Shown: positions 1-5,792 of the stretch, one piece after another
Numbering within the stretch: the stretch's first letter is position 1
Layout of the letters: each line of letters starts with the position of its first letter
Source: Clostridium sp. CAG:451
GTDB lineage: Bacteria; Bacillota_I; Bacilli_A; RF39; UBA660
Length of the DNA stretch: 11,471 bases
Direction: 5' to 3'
NCBI GenBank assembly: GCA_000438295.1
Contig: FR901065.1
Span: forward strand, 1-11,471
The notes under the pieces: generated by a model
Told to the model about the DNA's origin: nothing
The model's input: the letters and a program-made list of their open reading frames with translations, nothing else
Databases searched by the model: none
Made by a program: the position numbers and the translations under genes

Positions 1-38
1 TAGTACCCTTTAAATTTATAGAAAAATACTTTTCATTC

Positions 39-67
39 TTTTAAAATATATAAATATGCTATATAAT
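39..67 (+). promoter_or_regulatory. Possible promoter of the broken small gene
   Basis: A perfect -10 hexamer TATAAT lies at 62-67, with a weak -35 candidate TTTTAA at 39-44 (17-base spacing). The start codon follows at 88, preceded by GGGAAGG (77-83) as a weak ribosome binding site. In such AT-rich DNA a TATAAT can occur by chance, so this rests mainly on its position ahead of the reading frame. Confidence 0.45.
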
Positions 68-87
68 AGTTGTACAGGGAAGGTTAT

Positions 88-684
88 ATGAGTGTTTTAA
101 AAAGAAAGTATGAAGAACTAAAAAAACAAAGAGAAAAAACTATAGAAAAGTTGAACTAACTTAGGGAAGATGACAGAGTAAAAAGATACATTGAATTACA
201 AAGTAAAAATGAAACTTTATATAATGAACAAATTGCCTTGTATCAAGAATTAAAAAAAGAAGAATATAGTTCTTGCAATCATATATTAGTATACTCAGAG
301 ATAGATTATGATAGATATGAGGGACGTTCATATAAAAGATGTGGGTGTATAAAGTGTGGCTTAGACGGAAGCGTTTCTAGTCAAAGTAGAGAATATCTTC
401 CATTTTCTCAAAAAATAATGTATGATTATCTTCGTAAAAATCATCTTAGAGGTAAGGAGACAAACATTGCTTGTGATTTAGATCTAGCACATGCAATATA
501 TTCTAAAGTAAAAGAAGTGCATCCTGATATAGATGACGATACAGCTATTGGATATTTTGAAATAGCTCTAAATAATATAAGAAACACTAAAGTAAGTGAA
601 GACAGAAAAACTAATAGAGCAAAAAGATTATCACTAGGATCTAAATTTAAAAATTGGAACGCTAGTGACGTACACCATGGATAA
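88..684 (+). pseudogene. Cysteine-motif hypothetical protein, interrupted by an in-frame stop
   Basis: An ATG at 88 opens a frame that runs to TAA at 682-684 (198 codons) but is broken by TAA at 157-159, codon 24. The sequence on both sides is in the same frame and of one character: a lysine/glutamate-rich, probably coiled-coil N-terminal segment (about residues 5-60), then C63-x-H65 and C85-x-C87-x2-C90, which could bind zinc, then a helical, charged C-terminal part. A single CAA-to-TAA change (Gln to stop) would explain the break. The longest uninterrupted piece starts at a TTG at 238, which has no Shine-Dalgarno sequence before it, so efficient restart looks unlikely. I do not recognise a function. 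Alternatives are a sequencing error, or a shorter protein made from 238. The codon use resembles the neighbours. Confidence 0.7.
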
Positions 685-699
685 AAATGATTGTAATAT

Positions 700-725
700 A
701 AAAGTCTTGAGCTATCAGGACTTTT
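700..725. terminator. Bidirectional intrinsic terminator between converging genes
   Basis: AAAAGTCTTGA (700-710) pairs with TCAGGACTTTT (715-725) in an 11-bp stem with one G-U pair and a four-base loop, GCTA. T-rich sequence follows on the plus strand (TTTTAATTTT), and the mirrored A-run gives a U-tract on the minus strand. It sits 15 bases after the broken gene and 46 bases beyond the end of ftsW, so it can serve both. Confidence 0.8.
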
Positions 726-771
726 AATTTTAACAAAAAGTTGCTTGATTTGTTAGAAATTAAGTAATAAA

Positions 772-1857
772 TCATCTATCTTTCGCAATACTTAACAATA
801 TTCCAATAGATGCTGTACTGATTAATAAACTACTACCACCATAAGAAAGAAAGGGTAAAGTGACTCCAGTTACAGGAATTAATCCAACGACCACTGCTAG
901 GTTCATCGAAGCCTGAAATAACATTTGAAAAGCTATACCGAACGACAAATATTTAGCAAATAGGTTTTTAGCATTTAAAGAAATCTTTAAGGAAAAATAA
1001 AATAGAAGAAAAAATAGAGTACAGACAAATATACAACCAACAACCCCAAACTCTTCACAAACAATAGAAAATATAAAGTCTGTTTGTGGTTCTGGTAGAT
1101 AAAAGTGTTTTTGTCTAGAATTTAAAAATCCTTGTCCAAGAAGTCCACCAGGGCCAATGGCATACATTGATTGAATCATTTGAAAACCAGTTCCTAATGG
1201 ATCTTTCCAGGGATTAATGAAAGAAGTTATTCTATTCATTCGATAAGGGGCAATAGCGATTAAAAGACAAGTACCAATAACACCTAAAACAAAGGCTCCA
1301 TAGAAAAATTTCATATCAAGGCCAGCAATAAATAAAAGCGCAATAATACTAACCATTAGGACAAGGCCAGTACCAAGGTCTGGCTGTAACATAATAAGAC
1401 CAAAAGCTAGAAAAGTAACACCAAGAATTGGTAATATACCTTTTTTTAAATCCTTTAAATACTTATCCGAATTATTTAAATACTTACTAGTAAAAATAAT
1501 AAGACCAAGTTTAGCTGCTTCACTAGGCTGAATTCCAAAAGGACCAATTCCAAACCAACTTCTACTACCATTTCTAACACTTCCAATAAAAGGTACTAAA
1601 ACTAAAATTAATAATAAAAAGCAAATACCTAAAATGATATTTGCCTTTTTGTAATAGATTTTATAATCTATCTTAGAAATAAAATTCATTAGTATAAGTC
1701 CTGCTACTGTAAATAATGCTTGTTGTTTCACATAGTGGAAACTATCATGAAACTTATATTCTGCCCAAATATTACTAGCAGAATAAATCATTACGAGTCC
1801 AAATATTAGTAAGAGTATTACGGTGATTAGTAAAGGCAAATCAAACCGTTTTTTCAA
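772..1857 (-). CDS. ftsW: SEDS-family peptidoglycan polymerase, FtsW-type
   Basis: An integral membrane glycosyltransferase of the SEDS family (FtsW/RodA/SpoVE), which polymerises lipid II into glycan strands with a partner penicillin-binding protein, here presumably at the division septum. It has 361 residues and about ten hydrophobic segments, a normal family length. Family motifs seen: GSRSWF (97-102), QPSE (110-113), QPDLGT (158-163), SMYAIGPGGLLGQG (230-243), LPEPQTDFIF (254-263) and PVTGVTLPFLSYGGSS (328-343). D260 matches the essential aspartate of the family. The start is TTG (1855-1857), chosen because AAAGGAGA lies upstream at 1868-1875 and the N-terminus fits the family. It follows mraY by 18 bases in one operon. 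The assignment as FtsW rather than RodA or SpoVE rests mainly on the mraY neighbour. The stop is TGA, which argues for the standard code. Confidence 0.9.
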   Translation of the reverse strand: MKKRFDLPLLITVILLLIFGLVMIYSASNIWAEYKFHDSFHYVKQQALFTVAGLILMNFISKIDYKIYYKKANIILGICFLLLILVLVPFIGSVRNGSRSWFGIGPFGIQPSEAAKLGLIIFTSKYLNNSDKYLKDLKKGILPILGVTFLAFGLIMLQPDLGTGLVLMVSIIALLFIAGLDMKFFYGAFVLGVIGTCLLIAIAPYRMNRITSFINPWKDPLGTGFQMIQSMYAIGPGGLLGQGFLNSRQKHFYLPEPQTDFIFSIVCEEFGVVGCIFVCTLFFLLFYFSLKISLNAKNLFAKYLSFGIAFQMLFQASMNLAVVVGLIPVTGVTLPFLSYGGSSLLISTASIGILLSIAKDR

Positions 1858-1867
1858 AAGAAAATTA

Positions 1868-1875
1868 TCTCCTTT
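1868..1875 (-). promoter_or_regulatory. Ribosome binding site deciding the TTG start of ftsW
   Basis: On the minus strand AAAGGAGA follows directly on the mraY stop codon (TAG, 1876-1878) and lies about 11 bases before TTG at 1857. No ATG or GTG in the right frame gives a plausible FtsW N-terminus nearby, so this site supports the TTG start. Confidence 0.7.
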
Positions 1876-2856
1876 CTATAACCAAACTCCAAATAAAATA
1901 CCTAACATAGCAAGAATAAGACCAAAGGTACAGAATAATTTAACTATATCCGTTTCACTCCAACCAAGTTTTTCAAAATGGTGATGAAGTGGAGTCATTA
2001 AAAATAACTTATGATGAAATAATTTTACCCAAATAACTTGTAAAATAACTGATAATGTTTCAATTACAAATACTAAAGCTACGACAAGTAAAGTTAATTC
2101 TCGATGTGTTAAAATAGCAACTGCTCCCATAACACCACCTAAGGCTAAGCTTCCAGTATCTCCCATAAATATTTTAGCAGGATGGGTATTGTAGACTAAA
2201 AAACCAATAAGTGAACCAACTAATACTAAACAAAATATTCCAATATCTTCAAATCCAACCATGAATGAAATTAAAGCAAAAGCTATAAAAGCAATAGCTG
2301 ATAAGCTACCAGCTAGCCCATCTAATCCATCTGTTAAATTAACTGCATTACTAGAACCAATTAAGATTAAAAGAATAAATAGACCATAGAGCCATTTCAT
2401 TTCAATATCAATATGAAGTGTTCCTACAACCCATGATGTCTGTCCACCATTTTTCATATAGATATAGAAAAAAATAGTAGAAATAATAATTTGTCCAAAT
2501 AGCTTTTGATAAGTTGTTAATCCTTCATTATTATGTTTTCTAAGTGATAAAAAGTCATCTAAGAAACCAATAATAGCAAAGCCACAAAATACTAATAAAA
2601 CAATAGCTAAGTTATCGGTATAGGAGACCTTTCCTAAAAATAATAAAGCTAGCATAATAAGAACTGTTGGTAAGATAAAAATAATTCCACCCATCGTTGG
2701 AGTACCAGCTTTCTTTCTATGACTTTCTCCAACATAAACACTAATTGTTTGACCCACATGTAGCTTTTTTAGAATAGGTACTAAAATAAGACCTAGACAG
2801 ACGCTAAATAAAAAGCCAATCATGACAGCAAAGACTGCCTTTGTTAATAATAACAC
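1876..2856 (-). CDS. mraY: Phospho-N-acetylmuramoyl-pentapeptide-transferase (lipid I synthase)
   Basis: MraY transfers phospho-MurNAc-pentapeptide from UDP to undecaprenyl phosphate, making lipid I on the inner face of the membrane. It has 326 residues, a usual length, and about ten membrane segments. Diagnostic sequence: GTPTMGG (51-57), the Asp pair D100-D101 in FLDDFLSLRKHNNEGLT, NLTDGLDG (173-180), the catalytic-site aspartate D233 in IFMGDTGSLALGG, and the triple histidine 291-293 in MTPLHHHFEKLGWSE. The start is GTG at 2854-2856. It keeps the N-terminal spacing usual for the family, although the nearest Shine-Dalgarno-like GGGAG is about 12 bases away and weak. It is the first gene of a two-gene operon with ftsW; murD, often found between them, is absent here. 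Confidence is high because every signature motif is intact. Confidence 0.97.
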   Translation of the reverse strand: MLLLTKAVFAVMIGFLFSVCLGLILVPILKKLHVGQTISVYVGESHRKKAGTPTMGGIIFILPTVLIMLALLFLGKVSYTDNLAIVLLVFCGFAIIGFLDDFLSLRKHNNEGLTTYQKLFGQIIISTIFFYIYMKNGGQTSWVVGTLHIDIEMKWLYGLFILLILIGSSNAVNLTDGLDGLAGSLSAIAFIAFALISFMVGFEDIGIFCLVLVGSLIGFLVYNTHPAKIFMGDTGSLALGGVMGAVAILTHRELTLLVVALVFVIETLSVILQVIWVKLFHHKLFLMTPLHHHFEKLGWSETDIVKLFCTFGLILAMLGILFGVWL

Positions 2857-2887
2857 TTTTTTATCACTCTCCCGTTTCTTCCTTTGT

Positions 2888-2916
2888 ATTATAACATACT
2901 AGATATATTCTTTTAA
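2888..2916 (-). promoter_or_regulatory. Promoter of mraY-ftsW
   Basis: Read on the minus strand: TTAAAA at 2916-2911, 17 bases, then TATAAT at 2893-2888, preceded by TGT to give an extended -10 (TGTTATAAT). Transcription would begin near 2881, leaving a leader of about 25 bases before the GTG at 2856. The position directly ahead of the first gene of the pair supports it. Confidence 0.7.
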
Positions 2917-2988
2917 GCTTTTTTTCTAAATTTACTTATCCCTTGACATATTACTTTTCATTTAAGTCTATGAAAAACTTAAAAAAAC

Positions 2989-3017
2989 TTTCCATTTAAT
3001 TAGAAATAACTTATAAT
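2989..3017 (+). promoter_or_regulatory. Promoter of the M3-like peptidase gene
   Basis: TTTCCA (2989-2994) and TATAAT (3012-3017) are 17 bases apart, predicting a start near 3024. An AAGAGGT ribosome binding site follows at 3026-3032, seven bases before ATG at 3039. A perfect TTGACA also lies at 2943-2948, but only a poor -10 follows it at the right distance. Confidence 0.65.
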
Positions 3018-3038
3018 AATTAGCTAAGAGGTAGAACT

Positions 3039-4193
3039 ATGATAAAATTAAATGACAATTATAGAAGTATATATACTAGAATAGAAGAATTAGAAAGTCA
3101 TTTTCTTGATTGCAAAAAACCACTTGATAGTGAAGCATATGTTAAAATGTATGAAACTCTTCTAATGATATATATGGGATTAGATAAAGAATATAGTCCA
3201 AATCCAAGACTATATAAAAATAAATTTGTTCATTTTTCATCAGTAGATAAAGATAATTCTATTCAGAAGAAAAGTATGGAAGAGCTAATCAATAATAAAG
3301 ACAGGCATAGTAAATTAATACTTGATTTTATTGATGATATTAATGAGATAATAAATGAATACTTGATATTATATAATGATGAATTAGATAGTAAAGGACT
3401 TTCCTATATAAGTCCAAAAGAGCAGGAAGAAATATTAGAAGCTTATTTTAATAGTGAAGGTATGGAACTTAAAGATTTATTTGTTGAGTGTCAAAGAAAT
3501 GGTTCTATATATAAGATGCCTGATTCATTTTTAAATATGATAATGTCAATTGGTGCTACAATTTATAATCCATTAGGTAATGAAAAATTAGTATTTTTAG
3601 CAGAAACAGAAAATAAAATTGGAGAAATTAGTACAATAGTTCATGAGTTTGGTCATGTTTTAGATCTTTCTACCTATAACAGTACTCATTCTAATAGTAT
3701 GACTAGTCTTTATTTTCAAACATCACCTTATATTGAGGTTAATTCTACTTACCAAGAATATAAGTTTTATGAGTATTTATTAAAAAATAATATTTATAAA
3801 GATGATACTAAGGCTTTCTTGGCAGATAGTGTTGTAAGTTATTTAGAAAACTTATCAGTATTAGCACCAGTAGGATTTATTGATTCTAAATTATTAAGAA
3901 AACACAAAGGAGTTTTATCTAGGAAAGAAATAACTGATTCTGTTAGGCAAGAGACAGGAGTATCTTTAGATATGTCTTTATGCGATAATTTCATTGATAT
4001 AAAATCAGCTCTTGAGTATAGTTATGGTATGATGATTGCATTTTCTATGTTAGATGATAAAACACTATATGATAAGTTTCAAATGATAAGAGACCCATAT
4101 TTTGATAAAGGCAAATTAGATAGTATTGGACTTGACGATGATAAAATATCTAAAGTAATGGTTAAAAAGATGACGAATTATTTCAAAAAATAA
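3039..4193 (+). CDS. Short M3-like zinc metallopeptidase
   Basis: A 384-residue soluble protein with no signal peptide or membrane segment, so probably cytoplasmic. H202-E203-F204-G205-H206 is a gluzincin-type HExxH site, and E233 in YIEVNSTYQE sits where the M3 (oligoendopeptidase F) family keeps its third zinc ligand, in a motif of the form E-V-x-S-T-x-x-E. A late Y-S-Y-G segment (327-330) recalls the substrate-binding tyrosine region of M3 enzymes. Known family members cleave short peptides, and that is the likely activity here. M3 enzymes are usually near 600 residues, so this one lacks a large part of the N-terminal helical region or is a divergent branch. It has its own promoter and stands alone between divergent mraY and the hisS leader. 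The specific substrate cannot be told. The peptidase call is firm, the exact family less so. Confidence 0.75.
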   Translation: MIKLNDNYRSIYTRIEELESHFLDCKKPLDSEAYVKMYETLLMIYMGLDKEYSPNPRLYKNKFVHFSSVDKDNSIQKKSMEELINNKDRHSKLILDFIDDINEIINEYLILYNDELDSKGLSYISPKEQEEILEAYFNSEGMELKDLFVECQRNGSIYKMPDSFLNMIMSIGATIYNPLGNEKLVFLAETENKIGEISTIVHEFGHVLDLSTYNSTHSNSMTSLYFQTSPYIEVNSTYQEYKFYEYLLKNNIYKDDTKAFLADSVVSYLENLSVLAPVGFIDSKLLRKHKGVLSRKEITDSVRQETGVSLDMSLCDNFIDIKSALEYSYGMMIAFSMLDDKTLYDKFQMIRDPYFDKGKLDSIGLDDDKISKVMVKKMTNYFKK

Positions 4194-4194
4194 A

Positions 4195-4223
4195 TTGCTA
4201 ATTATAATTAAATGTTATATAAT
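4195..4223 (+). promoter_or_regulatory. Promoter of the hisS-aspS operon
   Basis: TTGCTA (4195-4200) and TATAAT (4218-4223) are 17 bases apart, predicting a start near 4230, just before the first strand of T-box Stem I. The -35 begins two bases after the peptidase stop codon. I see no terminator between the two genes, so upstream read-through would meet the T-box terminator. Confidence 0.7.
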
Positions 4224-4231
4224 AAGCTTAT

Positions 4232-4420
4232 CTTCTTTGGAAAGAGTATATTTTTAATTTTATTTAGAGAAAGTATGGCTGGTGAAAATACTTATAGAAA
4301 AGAAAATAGAAGACATCCAATAAAAAAAGAAGCGTTAAACCACGATATGGTTATTTAGAGTATAAAATAAGGTGGCACCACAGGAAAACCTGTCCTTAAT
4401 AAGTGCCATCTTTTTATTTT
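4232..4420 (+). ncRNA. T-box riboswitch leader of hisS-aspS
   Basis: A transcriptional T-box that senses uncharged tRNA. Stem I: TTGG (4237-4240) pairs with CCAA (4317-4320), TATTTT (4249-4254) with AAAATA (4303-4308), and AAGTAT (4271-4276) with ATACTT (4288-4293) around the conserved GGCTGGTG loop. The specifier-loop motifs AGTA (4245-4248) and GAA (4309-4311) are present, followed by GACAT (4312-4316). Read in the usual register the specifier is GAC (Asp); shifted by two it is CAT (His). Stem III is AACCA/TGGTT (4338-4342 with 4348-4352). There is no room for Stem II, as in short glyQS-type T-boxes. Antiterminator: AAGG (4369-4372) with CCTT (4394-4397) and ACAGG (4380-4384) with CCTGT (4389-4393), with the bulge TGGCACC (4373-4379) that binds the tRNA acceptor end. 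Low charged tRNA should favour read-through into hisS-aspS. Confidence 0.95.
4371..4420 (+). terminator. Regulated terminator of the T-box
   Basis: GGTGGCAC (4371-4378) pairs with GTGCCATC (4403-4410), with one G-U pair, followed by TTTTTATTTT (4411-4420). This stem uses the T-box bulge and one antiterminator strand, so the two structures exclude each other. AAGGAGG directly after it (4421-4427) is the hisS ribosome binding site. Confidence 0.9.
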
Positions 4421-4433
4421 AAGGAGGAATATT

Positions 4434-5780
4434 ATGATACAAAGACCAAAAGGAACTAATGATATTTATGGAAGGGAAGCAAAGATTTGGAAATGTGTAG
4501 AAGCAGTAATTGACCAAGTTATGGAAAAGTATAACTATAACTATATAAGAACACCTATCTTTGAATCTAGTGAATTATTTCATAGAGGAATAGGAGAAAC
4601 TACTGATATTGTTACCAAAGAAACATATGACTTTGTAGATAGAGGGGATAGACATCTTTCTTTAAGACCAGAAGGTACAGCTGGAGTTTGTAGAAGCTAT
4701 ATTGAAAACAAAATGTATGGGGATGCCAATCAACCAGTTAAAGTTTATTATAATGGAACCATGTATCGTTATGAAAGACCACAATCTGGAAGAGATAGAG
4801 AATTAACTCAGTTTGGTATGGAGATTCTTGGAAGTGATGATCCACTAAGTGATGCAGAAATAATATCAGCAGCTGTAAATATCTACAAACTATTAGGCCT
4901 AAAAGAAATAAAAGTTAATATTAATAGTTTAGGAGATACTGCTTCTCGTAATACTTATCGTGAAGCTTTAGTTGAATACTTTAGACCACATATTGATGAA
5001 TTTTGTGATGACTGTAAAGAAAGATTTTTAAAGAATCCTCTTAGAATATTAGATTGTAAAGTAGATGCTGATAATGAAATATTAAAGAATGCTCCTAAGA
5101 CAATCGATTATTTAAATGAAGAATCAAAAGAAAGATTTGAAAAAGTAAAAGATTACCTTGATATTATGCAAATAGATTATGAAGTTAATCCAAGTATTGT
5201 TAGAGGGCTTGATTATTACAATCATACAGTCTTTGAAATCGAAGCAAAAGTAAAAGGCTTTGGAGCTAATAATGTTATAGGAGCAGGGGGAAGATATAAT
5301 GGTCTAGTTAAAGAATTAGGAGGACCAGAAACACCATGTATTGGTTTTGCTTCAGGTATTGGTCGCTTAGTAATGGCTCTAGAACTTGAACAAGCTAAAT
5401 TACCAATTGTAGATAGTATTGACTTATTCTTAATGTATGTTAATGAAGATGAGAAAAAGTATGCTGTTTATCTAGCTCAAGAATTAAGAATGGCTGGCTT
5501 TATCGTTGAGACTGAGTACACAGGAAGAAGTTTGAAAGGACAATTTAAGCAAGCTGATAGATTAAATAGTAAGTTTTTAGTAATACTTAATAGTGAAGAT
5601 CTAAATAATAATGAAGTAAAAGTTAAAAATAATAAGACTAAAGAAGAAGAAATAATTAGTTTAGATGCTTTAATTTACTATTTAGATGAGAAATTAACTA
5701 TTGATAGTGATGATTGTGACTGTGATCATGAATGCAACGGTGACTGTGGTCATGATGGATGTCACTGTAAGGATGAATAG
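4434..5780 (+). CDS. hisS: Histidyl-tRNA synthetase with a Cys/His-rich C-terminal tail
   Basis: Class II synthetase that attaches histidine to tRNA-His in the cytoplasm, normally as a homodimer. Seen: motif 1 region RTPIFES (39-45), motif 2 from YRYERPQSGRDRELTQFG (111-128), the histidine-binding segment RGLDYYNHTVFE (257-268), GAGGRYNGL (283-291), motif 3 region CIGFASGIGR (302-311), and a C-terminal anticodon-binding domain from about 328. C191, C194 and C208 lie in a segment of the type DDCKERFLKNPLRILDC that is usual in Firmicutes enzymes. The protein has 448 residues against about 420-430 for the family. The extra part (424-448) holds six Cys, three His and many Asp, and looks able to bind metal. 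The ATG follows AAGGAGG by six bases. It is first in the T-box operon, with aspS next. Function is certain; the tail has no assigned role. Confidence 0.97.
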   Translation: MIQRPKGTNDIYGREAKIWKCVEAVIDQVMEKYNYNYIRTPIFESSELFHRGIGETTDIVTKETYDFVDRGDRHLSLRPEGTAGVCRSYIENKMYGDANQPVKVYYNGTMYRYERPQSGRDRELTQFGMEILGSDDPLSDAEIISAAVNIYKLLGLKEIKVNINSLGDTASRNTYREALVEYFRPHIDEFCDDCKERFLKNPLRILDCKVDADNEILKNAPKTIDYLNEESKERFEKVKDYLDIMQIDYEVNPSIVRGLDYYNHTVFEIEAKVKGFGANNVIGAGGRYNGLVKELGGPETPCIGFASGIGRLVMALELEQAKLPIVDSIDLFLMYVNEDEKKYAVYLAQELRMAGFIVETEYTGRSLKGQFKQADRLNSKFLVILNSEDLNNNEVKVKNNKTKEEEIISLDALIYYLDEKLTIDSDDCDCDHECNGDCGHDGCHCKDE

Positions 5781-5784
5781 GAAG
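5779..5784 (+). promoter_or_regulatory. Ribosome binding site deciding the aspS start
   Basis: AGGAAG overlaps the last bases of the hisS stop codon and lies eight bases before ATG at 5793. A GTG at 5784 in the same frame could also start, with AAGGAT (5769-5774) ahead of it. The ATG is preferred because it gives residue-for-residue N-terminal spacing with E. coli AspRS as I remember it. Confidence 0.65.
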
Positions 5785-5792
5785 TGTTAAAT

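Noticed and set aside
157..159. Recoding or read-through of the TAA in the small cysteine-motif gene
   Set aside because: TAA is not a usual recoding codon, and I see no supporting structure after it; TAA ends other genes in this window normally.
772..774. TGA read as tryptophan (mycoplasma code)
   Set aside because: TGA ends ftsW at the expected family length, and all tryptophans checked in conserved positions are TGG.
2943..2972. Perfect TTGACA as the promoter -35 for the peptidase gene
   Set aside because: At 16-18 bases downstream only poor -10 candidates are found (best TCTATG), while TTTCCA/TATAAT nearer the gene has ideal spacing. A minor second promoter cannot be excluded.
5784..5792. 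GTG at 5784 as the aspS start
   Set aside because: The ATG at 5793 has AGGAAG at good spacing and gives the same N-terminal spacing as E. coli AspRS; the three extra residues have no support.
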